From assembly GCA_018267315.1 (NCBI GenBank), contig JAFDYS010000038.1, positions 1 through 64,000 on the forward strand: a DNA stretch of 64,000 nucleotides. The letters run 5' to 3'. This stretch comes from Bacteroidota bacterium. GTDB taxonomy: Bacteria; Bacteroidota; Bacteroidia; Chitinophagales; UBA10324. The position numbers and the translations under genes are program-made. Every line of letters starts with the position of its first letter. The stretch's first letter is position 1. Below the pieces are notes generated by a model. It had not been told where the DNA came from. It did not search any database and was given only the letters and a program-made list of their open reading frames with translations. Shown here one piece after another: positions 8,354-17,478 of the stretch.

Positions 8354-10027
8354 ATGTCGATTCCAAAACAGCCGCGGCAGATCATGATCAACCTGATGTA
8401 TCTGGTGTTGACAGCGCTGCTGGCTTTGAATGTGTCTGCCGAAATTCTTCATGCATTTCATGTGGTAAATTCAGGACTTGATGTTTCTTCTTCAGCACAA
8501 TCTGAGAAAAACGACCAATCCTTTGCGGCTTTTGATGAACAGTACAAGAACGATCCCGTAAGAACAGGACCTTATCTGGAAAAGGCCAAGAAAGCCAAGT
8601 CAATGGCTGATGGACTTTACAATCACCTGGAAGATTTGAAGAAACAGATTATTGAAGCTTCCGGTGGGTTGAATGATAGGGAAACCCATGATAAACTGGA
8701 TCTCACCAAGGGCACAGTTGCTCAATTAATGAAGCAGGGTGAACTGGAAAATGATCGTGACCTGGAAAGTACTACCAATATCATGATCAATAAAGGCGAG
8801 GGACCAAAGCTTAAAGATCAAATCAACAAATTGCGCAGCGATTTTCTTTCCTTAGTTGATGATCCGGGTGCAAAGAGTCAGCTGCAGACTCAGATTCCTT
8901 TGAAAGCAGAAGATCCTACCGAGAAAATTGACGGTGTATTGAAGGATTGGAGCGCCATGAATTTCGAAATGGTACCAACCATCGCCGCCGTTACACTGCT
9001 GAATAAATATCAGAATGACGTGAGAAATTCTGAAGGGCTCATCGTGGACTACCTGTTAAGGCAAGTGAATGCAAAAACGGTAGTGGTCGATCGTATTCAG
9101 GCCAAGGTGATAGCCCCCACGAGCTACGTGATGGCAGGTCAGAGTTACAAAGCCGACATCTTCGTTGCCGCATATAGCTCTACCGTGAACCCCAAGATCT
9201 ATATCGGACCGCTCAACAATCCGGCCTCACTAAAAGACGCCGACGGAAATTTTAAAGAGTTAACTGAAAACCCGGTAGTTGGCGGAAGAGAAATTCCGGT
9301 TTCAAATGGTATGGGTAAATACGAAGTAGGGGCCGGTGGTGAAGGTCTTCAACACTATTCCGGAGCTGTAGAAGTTATGGGGCCGGATGGCAAGCCGCGT
9401 TACTATCCGTTCGAAGCGGAATATCAAACCGCAAAAGGCGCAGCAGTCATTTCATCAGATAACCTCAATATTATTTACGCCGGTATTCCCAATCCTTTCT
9501 CTGTTTCTGTTCCGGGGTTCCCGGCAGATAAAGTGAATGCTACAGTGTCCGCTGGGGCATTTACAAAGAAAGCTTCGGGAAAATTTGAAGCACTCATGGA
9601 CGCCTCTCAGATTGGCAAAAAAGTCAACATCAATGTAGGTGTTTCAGTAGAAGGCGGAGCACGCCAAATCGGTTCACAGGAATTTATAGTGAAGAGAATT
9701 CCCGACCCGCAGGCGCAGATTGCCGGATACATTGAAGGCGACGTTCCGGTTAACGTATTGAAAACAGCCCCCGGCATCACGGCGGCCCTGAAAGATTTTT
9801 ACTTCCAGGGGGTACAGTTCAACGTTACTTCGTTCGAAGTAGTTTACATTCCTAAGCGCCAGGATGCCAAGATTGAAACCAACAGTGGGGCAAGATTCAC
9901 CGGAAAAGTTGCTGACTTTATTTCCAACATCAAGCCCGGTGATCAGATTATTTTCAGAAAGATCAGGGCCGTGGGACCGGATAAGCAGCCCCGTACCCTC
10001 AACTCGATTCCATTTCAGATCAAATAA
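8354..10027 (+). CDS. gldM: GldM, type IX secretion periplasmic shaft protein
   Basis: GldM has one N-terminal membrane helix inside the GldL pentamer and a long periplasmic arm of four domains that reaches the GldKN ring. The start SIPKQPRQIMINLMYLVLTA carries the Arg-Gln pair and membrane helix typical of the family (Arg8 matches Arg9 of Flavobacterium GldM). The periplasmic part is 520 residues, beginning with a helical domain (about 40-225) and followed by beta domains. The length of 557 is within the family range. It is 50 bp after gldL and 13 bp before gldN. Confidence 0.95.
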   Translation: MSIPKQPRQIMINLMYLVLTALLALNVSAEILHAFHVVNSGLDVSSSAQSEKNDQSFAAFDEQYKNDPVRTGPYLEKAKKAKSMADGLYNHLEDLKKQIIEASGGLNDRETHDKLDLTKGTVAQLMKQGELENDRDLESTTNIMINKGEGPKLKDQINKLRSDFLSLVDDPGAKSQLQTQIPLKAEDPTEKIDGVLKDWSAMNFEMVPTIAAVTLLNKYQNDVRNSEGLIVDYLLRQVNAKTVVVDRIQAKVIAPTSYVMAGQSYKADIFVAAYSSTVNPKIYIGPLNNPASLKDADGNFKELTENPVVGGREIPVSNGMGKYEVGAGGEGLQHYSGAVEVMGPDGKPRYYPFEAEYQTAKGAAVISSDNLNIIYAGIPNPFSVSVPGFPADKVNATVSAGAFTKKASGKFEALMDASQIGKKVNINVGVSVEGGARQIGSQEFIVKRIPDPQAQIAGYIEGDVPVNVLKTAPGITAALKDFYFQGVQFNVTSFEVVYIPKRQDAKIETNSGARFTGKVADFISNIKPGDQIIFRKIRAVGPDKQPRTLNSIPFQIK

Positions 10028-10040
10028 TGATTGTTGAATC

Positions 10041-10871
10041 ATGAAAAGAAAACTCAGTCTGATTCTGGTAGCTCTACTGCTCAGCGGAGCAGGCAGATTG
10101 CTCGCTCAAACCACTGACACGCAACCGCGTGATCTCTTCTATGATGAAGTGGCCGTGAAAGAACGTGAACCCATACCTTACGATTACGTGAGCGAAAGTG
10201 ATGTGTACTGGCATAAGCGGGTTTGGAGAGTAATTGATGTGAAGGAAAAAATGAATCTGCCGTTTTCTTATGAAGGCCTCGACTGGTCAAACCTGAAACC
10301 GCTGATCTCTGTGCTTCGTGATGCAGCTATTGCCAATGAAATCACAGTTTATGATGAAGATAATTTTCAGGTGGCTCTCACTCCCGATGTGGTATCACAG
10401 CGCGGAGCCAGTGTGGATACGCTTCCTCAGTATGATCTTCAAACCGGTGAAGTGATTGGCGATACGATTATGCAACGCCCCTTCGATCCAAATAAGGTGT
10501 TGCACTGGCGTGTCAAGGAAGATTGGTTTTTTAACAAGAAGACTTCAACAATGCAGGTTCGCATTATGGGGCTTGCTCCTTTATATTATGATGAAGAAGC
10601 AAAGATTGAAACACCGCTATTTTGGATTTACTACCCATCATCCCGCAGTGTTTTATCACATAATGAAGCATTCAACCCTAAAAACGATGCGCAGCGCATG
10701 AGTTGGGATGATATGTTTCAGATGCGCCTTTTCAGCAGCGTGATCATCAAAGAATCCAACGTATTTGACCGCCGCATTCAGGAATATGCCACCGGGCTTG
10801 ATGCATTGCGCGAATCAGACCGGATCAAGGAAGACATTTTCAACTTTGAACACGACCTTTGGTCATACTGA
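10041..10871 (+). CDS. gldN: GldN, type IX secretion ring protein
   Basis: GldN (PorN) associates with GldK in the periplasmic ring. The 276-residue protein has a signal peptide (LILVALLLSGAGRLLAQ), then family-typical segments DVYWHKRVWRVIDVKEKMN, VLHWRVKEDWFFNKKTS, APLYYDEEAKIETPLFWIYYP and DMFQMRLFSSVIIKESN. It is the last gene of the operon and is followed by a strong hairpin terminator about 20 bp after its stop. Confidence 0.95.
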   Translation: MKRKLSLILVALLLSGAGRLLAQTTDTQPRDLFYDEVAVKEREPIPYDYVSESDVYWHKRVWRVIDVKEKMNLPFSYEGLDWSNLKPLISVLRDAAIANEITVYDEDNFQVALTPDVVSQRGASVDTLPQYDLQTGEVIGDTIMQRPFDPNKVLHWRVKEDWFFNKKTSTMQVRIMGLAPLYYDEEAKIETPLFWIYYPSSRSVLSHNEAFNPKNDAQRMSWDDMFQMRLFSSVIIKESNVFDRRIQEYATGLDALRESDRIKEDIFNFEHDLWSY

Positions 10872-10890
10872 TCAAATAACGATGCTTTAG

Positions 10891-10918
10891 AAAACGCCCT
10901 GCTGCTGCGGGGCGTTTT
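10891..10918 (+). terminator. Terminator of gldKLMN
   Basis: AAAACGCCC at 10891-10899 pairs perfectly with GGGCGTTTT at 10910-10918 around a ten-base loop. The flanking A and T tracts could let it work in both directions, but the gene on the other side runs the same way, so it most likely ends the gld operon. Confidence 0.85.
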
Positions 10919-10995
10919 CATTTACAACAGCCCGAAGGATCCGCCGCGCCGTCAGTTACCAATTTATCCGATTCACAACCGACCTTTGCACCATC

Positions 10996-12984
10996 ATGAT
11001 TACCTACAACCGCCTGAATTATGATGACAGCACGTTGATCGCTCTTTACCGGGCAATCGTAAAACCGAGGATCATTGAAGAGAAAATGCTCAACCTGCTG
11101 CGGCAGGGGAAAATTTCTAAATGGTTCTCGGGGATCGGTCAGGAAGCGATTGCCGTTGGCGCCACCCTGGCTCTTGAAGAGGACGAATACATCATGACGC
11201 TGCACCGGAACCTTGGGGTTTTCACTACCCGCCAAATGCCCTTCCTTAAGCTTTTCAACCAATGGCAGGGAAATGAAACCGGTTACTCCAAAGGAAGAGA
11301 ACGCTCCTTTCATTTCGGAACGAACGAACACCACATCGTGGGAATGATTTCACACCTGGGCCCGCAACTCACTATTGCCAACGGCATTTCACTCGCACAT
11401 AAACTCAGAAAAGAAAGCAAAGTGTCGCTCGCGTTTACAGGCGAAGGAGGAACCAGCGAAGGGGACTTTCATGAAGCTCTCAATGTTGCGAGCGTGTGGG
11501 ATTTACCCGTGATCTTTCTTATCGAGAATAACGGATATGGACTTTCCACACCGACCAACGAGCAGTATCGCTGCGCCACACTGGCCGACCGTGCCGCCGG
11601 TTATGGCATGGAGGGAATCACCATTGATGGAAACAACATCATTGAAGTATATGATACCATCAAAGGCGTACGCGATTACTGCATCAAAAATCAACGACCC
11701 TACCTGGTTGAATGCCTCACCTTTCGTATGCGGGGCCACGAAGAAGCCAGCGGAACCAAATATGTTCCCAAAGAACTTTTCGAAATCTGGAATAAAAAAG
11801 ATCCGGTGCTCAATTTTGAAAATTACCTGCTGGCTAACGGCATTATTAGTGAAGATTACAAAAATGAAGTGCGGACTGAAATTAAAAACGAGATTGAAGA
11901 ATCACTCGCGATTGCATTTGCAGAACCGCCTCTTATTCCAGATTCACAAACTGAATTGCGCGATGTTTACGCGCAGGCGACTACTCCCTTTCAATCCCAT
12001 CCGGTAATTAATTCATCACAACGCGAACTGCGGCTCGTAGATGCTATTGCTGAAGGCATGAAACAAGCTATGGAAAAGCACGAAAATCTCGTGTTGATGG
12101 GGCAGGATATTGCTGAATACGGTGGTGTATTCAAAGTAACGGAAGGACTGATTCAACAATTCGGAAAAGAGCGGGTGCGAAACACTCCTTTGTGCGAATC
12201 AGCGATCGTGGGTGCATCACTGGGCCTGTCAGTGAAAGGGTTTAAGAGTATGGTGGAAATGCAGTTTGCCGATTTTGTCACTTGCGGATTCAACCAGATC
12301 ATTAATAACCTCGCCAAAATCCATTACCGCTGGGGACAACCGGCGGATGTGGTGGTGCGGATGCCAACAGGTGCGGGAGTGGGTGCCGGACCGTTTCATT
12401 CGCAAAGCAACGAAGCATGGTTTGTTCATACTCCGGGATTGAAAGTGGTATATCCGTCCACACCATATGATGCAAAGGGATTACTGCTCGCCTCTTTTGA
12501 AGATCCCAATCCGGTCATGTTCTTTGAGCATAAAGCCCTGTACCGAAGCATCAGCGGCAACGTGCCGGAGGAATATTACACCATCGAAATCGGCAAGGCA
12601 AACCTGGTGAACGAAGGTGAAGATGTTTCCATCATCACCTACGGTGCAGGTGTGCATTGGGCGCTGGATGAACTGAAAGAGAGAAATGATCTCTCCGCCG
12701 ACCTGCTCGACTTGCGCACACTTCTCCCCTATGACAAGGAATCCATTGAGAGAACCGTGAAGAAAACAGGTAAGGTGATCATCCTCCATGAGGATTGTGA
12801 AACAGGAGGAATCGGCGGTGAAATTTCCGCCTGGATTTCTCAGCATTGTTTTGAATACCTGGATGCCCCCGTCATGCGGTGTGCCTCACTGGATACTCCC
12901 GTGCCTTTTGCCATTCCGCTGGAGCAGAATTTTCTACCGCCCCGCCGTTTTGCAAAAATGCTTGATGACCTGCTGAATTACTAA
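10996..12984 (+). CDS. Branched-chain 2-oxoacid dehydrogenase E1, alpha-beta fusion
   Basis: This thiamine-diphosphate enzyme decarboxylates 2-oxoacids and passes the acyl group to a lipoyl E2; the sequence type points to branched-chain 2-oxoacids. Residues 1 to about 315 are the E1 alpha part with the ThDP motif from GEGGTSEGDF to the Asn pair near 178-179; residues from about 343 to 662 are E1 beta (RELRLVDAIAEGM, MGQDIAEYGGVFKVTEGL, FADFVTCGFNQIINNLAK). In many bacteria these are two genes; the fused form is common in Bacteroidota. No E2 or E3 gene is adjacent, so the complex is assembled from distant genes. Pyruvate as substrate is not excluded. Confidence 0.88.
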   Translation: MITYNRLNYDDSTLIALYRAIVKPRIIEEKMLNLLRQGKISKWFSGIGQEAIAVGATLALEEDEYIMTLHRNLGVFTTRQMPFLKLFNQWQGNETGYSKGRERSFHFGTNEHHIVGMISHLGPQLTIANGISLAHKLRKESKVSLAFTGEGGTSEGDFHEALNVASVWDLPVIFLIENNGYGLSTPTNEQYRCATLADRAAGYGMEGITIDGNNIIEVYDTIKGVRDYCIKNQRPYLVECLTFRMRGHEEASGTKYVPKELFEIWNKKDPVLNFENYLLANGIISEDYKNEVRTEIKNEIEESLAIAFAEPPLIPDSQTELRDVYAQATTPFQSHPVINSSQRELRLVDAIAEGMKQAMEKHENLVLMGQDIAEYGGVFKVTEGLIQQFGKERVRNTPLCESAIVGASLGLSVKGFKSMVEMQFADFVTCGFNQIINNLAKIHYRWGQPADVVVRMPTGAGVGAGPFHSQSNEAWFVHTPGLKVVYPSTPYDAKGLLLASFEDPNPVMFFEHKALYRSISGNVPEEYYTIEIGKANLVNEGEDVSIITYGAGVHWALDELKERNDLSADLLDLRTLLPYDKESIERTVKKTGKVIILHEDCETGGIGGEISAWISQHCFEYLDAPVMRCASLDTPVPFAIPLEQNFLPPRRFAKMLDDLLNY

Positions 12985-12990
12985 AGTACT

Positions 12991-15111
12991 TCAGAGGTCA
13001 ACCAACCATGCGCCATCTTTCATCACATCATGGCATGGAATCCTCAGTGTGTCCAGTTCGTGGATCCATTTTTTCGTGCGGTAAAATTTGTTGGACCCAT
13101 CCAAAATGATCTGTGCCGGGTCGTAGCATTTCAAGAGCTGACTCATCGTAATATCCGGGTTTCCGGAAATAATTACTGCATCTAATTTCAATCGGCGGGA
13201 TGCTATGTGCGTCGGCAACGGCCGTGTAATCCGGACTATCCGGTAATCCTTAAACTGAAAATAGGGACCGTCAGTGAAGAACGAGCTTCTTCCGTTAAAT
13301 TGAAACTCCTTGGACTGGTTATTGCTCCAGCCAACCATGGCAAGATTTGAAATACCGTTCCACTGATTATGCTGCCTCAGGTATTTCATTCGCCACATAT
13401 CTGCAATTACCGACGAATCCGTAAGCAGTAACCCATTCACTGAATTATTCAACTCTAAGGTACTGCTCCCGCGAAATGCATATACCGTTACATGGCTGCT
13501 GATTTGCTGTACGATCCTTGTTACAGATGAAGAGATGCATAAGATGCACAGACAGAGGAGTGACGAGTAGAAATAAATTCGCCTGTGATATAGAAAATAC
13601 TGAGTCAAAAGTGCAATCACCGCCAGCATTAGAGCTGCTTCCCACCAGGTGAAACTTACTATGTGAATGACTGAAACAGGTATGGCGCTGATGAAAAGAA
13701 TGAAAGCATTCATCAACCAGCACAACTTTGCGATTGCTATTCCCAAATAAGCGGCTAACATTCCTGTCCATTGAAAAATGGCCAGGATCATGCCACCAAC
13801 CAGCAAAACCCCCGAGAGTGGAATGACAACAATGTTTGCAAGAAGAAACAATACCGGAAACTGTTTGAAGTAGAATAGAGTGAGCGGCAACGTACCTGTT
13901 TGCGCCGCCAGTGACATGGAAGTAGTGCGCCAAAGTGAATCACCCAATCTGGTTTCTCTCGTCATCCACCAATTCATATAAGGCACAAAGGCACTAATAC
14001 TGATTACGGCTGCATACGAAAGCTGGAATCCCACATCCATGAGCAGGAAGGGATTCCAAAGCAGGATCAGGAAGGCCGAAGCAGCAATTGTGTTGAACGA
14101 ATTGGCAGACCGGTTCCAATTCTTTCCAAGTGCAATCAAACTAAACATCGTTGCCGCGCGGATCACTGAACCCGAAAGACCGGTTACAAATGCAAAGAGC
14201 CAGATCAAAACGACGATGAAAAAAGATTGCCAGCGCTTCCAGTTTTTTCTGCGACGCATGAAAAAGAGCATTCGATCAAAAACCAGGTAAAGAATACCTA
14301 CATGCAGTCCGGAAACGGCAAGTATATGCACCACACCGGCATTAGCGTAAGCTTGCTGAACTTCCTGCGACATGCCATCACGGTAACCAACCACAAGTGC
14401 TTCCATCACGGCCTCTTCACGATCCGCAGGGATGTATTTCTGAAATGCCTCACGACATTTGTCACGAAGCCAGAATGAAAGAGTAAGCAAACGGTTGCCT
14501 TGCTTCGCTCTGATTTTGATCCAGTCACCGCTCTTTACAAATTCAGTAGCATAAATCTCCTGATACCAGAGGTATTTGCGATAATCAAATTCATCGGGAT
14601 TTAGCGGCGGCGCCACCGCTGTGAAGCGATGGGGTATCATCACCATATCACCATACCGGAGATGACTTGCAGCAGTGTCCTTACTGAAATAAATAATGGC
14701 ACGCCCTCTAACTGAACTTGAAGAATCATCACCTGAAATGTACATGACCGACACCAGGGCCTTGTAACTGTGATCCTTTTCAACCGGTGGTTCCAAAAGA
14801 GTAACAATGGCATTTCCATGTTCACTGCTATCGCGGAGAAAGTGATCCGCTCTGTTTATATCGGCCTTGAAATAGGCGAATTGATTTCCGGTGAACAGAA
14901 GGCATAAATTCAAACCGACTCCGATCCAGGGCAGGTTTCTGAATAGCCGCCGTGAATTACTTTTTAAATAACGCTGGAGAATGATGGTGAATGCAAGGGT
15001 GATGGCCAACAGCAACGGGGAAACATGAATCTGCCATAAGGCATAGATGAGAATGCCTGCGGCAAATGGAATGACAATTCTGACAAAAGGAACTGCTCCG
15101 TAGGAGTGCAT
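12991..15111 (-). CDS. comEC: ComEC/Rec2 family DNA uptake channel protein
   Basis: ComEC moves single-stranded DNA across the inner membrane during transformation. The 706-residue protein has N-terminal membrane helices, a soluble OB-like segment (about 80-230), then the competence core beginning ANAGVVHILAVSGLHVGILY with about eight helices to residue 515. The C-terminal 170 residues correspond to the metallo-beta-lactamase-like domain, but no HxHxDH metal motif is visible, so it looks catalytically dead. Its 3' end lies 6 bp from the convergent E1 gene. Other competence genes are not in the window. Confidence 0.85.
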   Translation of the reverse strand: MHSYGAVPFVRIVIPFAAGILIYALWQIHVSPLLLAITLAFTIILQRYLKSNSRRLFRNLPWIGVGLNLCLLFTGNQFAYFKADINRADHFLRDSSEHGNAIVTLLEPPVEKDHSYKALVSVMYISGDDSSSSVRGRAIIYFSKDTAASHLRYGDMVMIPHRFTAVAPPLNPDEFDYRKYLWYQEIYATEFVKSGDWIKIRAKQGNRLLTLSFWLRDKCREAFQKYIPADREEAVMEALVVGYRDGMSQEVQQAYANAGVVHILAVSGLHVGILYLVFDRMLFFMRRRKNWKRWQSFFIVVLIWLFAFVTGLSGSVIRAATMFSLIALGKNWNRSANSFNTIAASAFLILLWNPFLLMDVGFQLSYAAVISISAFVPYMNWWMTRETRLGDSLWRTTSMSLAAQTGTLPLTLFYFKQFPVLFLLANIVVIPLSGVLLVGGMILAIFQWTGMLAAYLGIAIAKLCWLMNAFILFISAIPVSVIHIVSFTWWEAALMLAVIALLTQYFLYHRRIYFYSSLLCLCILCISSSVTRIVQQISSHVTVYAFRGSSTLELNNSVNGLLLTDSSVIADMWRMKYLRQHNQWNGISNLAMVGWSNNQSKEFQFNGRSSFFTDGPYFQFKDYRIVRITRPLPTHIASRRLKLDAVIISGNPDITMSQLLKCYDPAQIILDGSNKFYRTKKWIHELDTLRIPCHDVMKDGAWLVDL

Positions 15112-15217
15112 GGTGTTGTTCCTCCAGAGGAAAGATAAGGAAAATATGAGAACATACCGGCAGTACTGAAATCTGGTGACTATCCCTGTACCCCGAAAGC
15201 CATTTCCTTCGTTTTGT

Positions 15218-15225
15218 TAAATTTG
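15218..15225 (+). promoter_or_regulatory. -7 element of the tRNA-Ser gene
   Basis: TAAATTTG is a perfect match to the Bacteroidota -7 consensus TAnnTTTG and ends 12 bases before the tRNA 5' end. No clear TTG is seen at the -33 spacing. Confidence 0.5.
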
Positions 15226-15237
15226 CCCATTGAGTAC

Positions 15238-15327
15238 GGAGAGGTGCCTGAGTGGCCGAAAGGGCCGGTTTGCTAAACCGTTGTACGCTGTAAAAGCGTA
15301 CCGAGGGTTCGAATCCCTCCCTCTCCG
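15238..15327 (+). tRNA. tRNA-Ser (anticodon GCT)
   Basis: The acceptor stem GGAGAGG (15238-15244) pairs with CCTCTCC (15320-15326), with discriminator G at 15327. The anticodon loop TTGCTAA gives GCT, reading AGC/AGU. A long variable arm (gtacgc...gcgtac) marks a class II tRNA, and the T arm GAGGG-TTCGAAT-CCCTC is complete. CCA is not encoded. Confidence 0.97.
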
Positions 15328-15408
15328 CAAGGCGTATCGTGATTTGTTATTCATTATTGCCTCAGTACATTTTCAATACATCATCAGTTACCAGTATCAA
15401 TTCAGTTT

Positions 15409-15482
15409 CGGGGTGTAGCGCAGTTGGCTAGCGCACCTGCTTTGGGAGCAGGGGGTCCCTGGTTCGAGTCCAGGTACCCCGA
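15409..15482 (+). tRNA. tRNA-Pro (anticodon TGG)
   Basis: The acceptor stem CGGGGTG pairs with TACCCCG (one G-T pair), the D arm is GCGC-AGTTGGCTA-GCGC, and the anticodon stem CTGCT/AGCAG encloses TTTGGGA, giving anticodon TGG. The T arm CCTGG-TTCGAGT-CCAGG is complete. CCA is not encoded. It lies 81 bp after tRNA-Ser. Confidence 0.97.
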
Positions 15483-15613
15483 CTTTTTCTTCACGTATTC
15501 ATTCCCATTTTTACTGTCGCTTTGCGCTTTCAAGTAGTATCCGGTGATGTCCTGATGGGTCTCCGGGTTCAATAACATTTTATACAGGTACCCTACCATT
15601 CGAGACTAAAAGC

Positions 15614-15647
15614 AAAAGAGCCGCGGGAATTTTCCCGCGGCTCTTTT
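15614..15647. terminator. Bidirectional terminator between tRNA-Pro and dnaA
   Basis: A twelve-base-pair GC-rich stem (GAGCCGCGGGAA at 15618-15629 with its complement at 15632-15643) is flanked by an A tract and a T tract. It is 20 bases beyond the dnaA stop on the minus strand and downstream of the tRNA genes on the plus strand, so it can serve both. Confidence 0.85.
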
Positions 15648-15666
15648 TTTAAATACTTGATCCGGT

Positions 15667-17103
15667 TTATGAAATGCTCAATTGAATTTTCTTTTCAATA
15701 TCGAGCACTGCTTCTTTGAATTCCTTATCAGTATCCATCAGGTCGCGAACAGCCTGGCAGGAGTGAATCACCGTAGAGTGATCGCGTCCACCGAAGTGAC
15801 GACCAATCACTTTGAGTGAGTTCTTGGTAAAGTTCTTTGCGAGATACATGGATAACTGGCGTGCCTGCACAATCTGGCGCTTGCGTGTTTTCTCCCGCAG
15901 TTTTTCCTGCGGCACATTGAAGTAATCACAAACAGATTTCTGAATAAATTCAATGGACACCTCCCTGGAAACGCTTTTCACGAAATTCTTGATGATCTTT
16001 TTGGCCGTTTCCAGATCAATCTCCTTCTTGTTCAGTGATGACTGAGCGAGCAGCGAGATCAGGGCGCCTTCTAATTCGCGCACGTTGGAACTAACATTGT
16101 AAGCCACAAACTCCACCACGTCGTGCGGAAGTTCAATGCCGTCAGCATACATCTTTCGCTCTAAAATGGCCATGCGTGTTTCAAAATCGGGTACGCCAAG
16201 ATCGGTGGTCAATCCCATTTTGAATCGCGACAACAGGCGCTCTTCAATTCCTTCGAGATCGCGCGGTGCCCTGTCGGACGATAAGACAATCTGCTTACTT
16301 GACTGATGGAGGTGATTGAAAATATGGAAGAAGATATCCTGCGTTCGATCCTTGTTGGCAAAAAACTGAATGTCATCAAGCAGCAGCACATCCACCATTT
16401 GGTAAAAGTGAATGAACTCGTTCACCGAGTTATTTTTGAGATAGTCAATGAACTGGTTGGTGAATTTCTCTGATGGAACATAGAGAACCGTCTTCTCCGG
16501 AAAGTTCACTTTCACCTGGTTGCCGATGGCATGCATCAGGTGTGTTTTACCGAGACCGACACCAGAATGAATGACCAACGGATTGAAGGAGGTGCCTCCG
16601 GGTTTTTGCGACACCGCAAATCCGGCAGAACGTGCCAGCCGGTTGCAATCGCCTTCAACAAATGTTTCGAAAGTGTAGTTGGGATTAAGCTGCGAGTCGA
16701 TCTGAACTTTCTTGAGTCCGGGAATCACAAATGGATTCTTGATCTCCCGCCCCAGTACCACCGGAGCCAGCACCTCGGGGTTTTTACCCTCGCCGGTTCC
16801 GTAGGTTGGAATGTTTACCGTGTAGGGGGCCTTTTGGGCCGTGCCGGAGCTGTCAACTACAATCTGGTATTCCAGTTTTGCATTCTTATCCAACTCGCGC
16901 TGCAGTGTTTTTCTCAATAGCTTGATGTAATGCTCTTCAAGCCACTCGTAAAAAAACTGACTGGGCACCTGGATGGTGAGTACATTCTTTTCAAGCTTTA
17001 CCGGTTTAATCGGTTCAAACCATGTTTTATAACTCTGGGCATTTACATTGTCCTTGATAATTTTTAAACAATTTTTCCAAACGTCATCTGCTGTTCTTGC
17101 CAT
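15667..17103 (-). CDS. dnaA: Replication initiator DnaA
   Basis: DnaA binds the origin and opens it. Starting at the ATG at 17103 the protein is 478 residues: domain I (DDVWKNCLKIIKDNVNAQSYKTWFEPI), a linker, the AAA+ domain with Walker A GVGLGKTH (181-188) and Walker B VLLLDDIQFF (Asp243-Asp244), and C-terminal domain IV with the DnaA-box-binding signature GGRDHSTVIHSCQAV. An upstream ATG at 17199 would add 32 residues (MDDVWRIVENIFDTF...) not seen in the family. The gene is followed by a strong terminator. Confidence 0.96.
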   Translation of the reverse strand: MARTADDVWKNCLKIIKDNVNAQSYKTWFEPIKPVKLEKNVLTIQVPSQFFYEWLEEHYIKLLRKTLQRELDKNAKLEYQIVVDSSGTAQKAPYTVNIPTYGTGEGKNPEVLAPVVLGREIKNPFVIPGLKKVQIDSQLNPNYTFETFVEGDCNRLARSAGFAVSQKPGGTSFNPLVIHSGVGLGKTHLMHAIGNQVKVNFPEKTVLYVPSEKFTNQFIDYLKNNSVNEFIHFYQMVDVLLLDDIQFFANKDRTQDIFFHIFNHLHQSSKQIVLSSDRAPRDLEGIEERLLSRFKMGLTTDLGVPDFETRMAILERKMYADGIELPHDVVEFVAYNVSSNVRELEGALISLLAQSSLNKKEIDLETAKKIIKNFVKSVSREVSIEFIQKSVCDYFNVPQEKLREKTRKRQIVQARQLSMYLAKNFTKNSLKVIGRHFGGRDHSTVIHSCQAVRDLMDTDKEFKEAVLDIEKKIQLSIS

Positions 17104-17478
17104 GTTTTTATTTCGGGTTTCGGTGGTCACTGCTATAAAATGGTTAGCCATTTCGAAGGTATCAAAAATGTTTTCAACGATTCGCCAAACGTCGTCCAAA
17201 AAATTTTCAAAAAATTAATCACCCGCTATTGACTTTTTCAAAGAAATTACAATTTGCATTTCACGTGAGCACTTCCTGAAGTTTTTTTTCAGAACAATGG
17301 TTAATCAAGCATCTCACGAGAGCAAACATTTACACGCTTATCTGAAACATTTAACTAACAAGCATTTCAACCCCACCATTCGGACGTTCTTTCACACTGT
17401 TTTCAACACCCCGCCGTGTTGTATATTTCTAATGCGGATACGTGTTGTGCTTTGCGCTGTGTATTCAGTCCGTCCTTC
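17104..17478. other. AT-rich gap upstream of dnaA
   Basis: This 375 bp gap is AT-rich near dnaA and must hold the dnaA promoter. I looked for clusters of TTATCCACA-like DnaA boxes, which would mark an origin, and found only loose partial matches such as TTTTCAACA near 17400. Short open frames here resemble no known protein. I see no supported origin. Confidence 0.4.

Noticed and set aside
15402..15599. 65-residue minus-strand frame across tRNA-Pro
   Set aside because: It overlaps the tRNA on the opposite strand; the phrase SGYLDSNQGPPAPKAGALANCATPRN is a known translation artefact of tRNA-Pro.
17104..17478. Possible replication origin upstream of dnaA
   Set aside because: No cluster of DnaA boxes and no AT-rich unwinding element beyond background; single loose matches are not enough.
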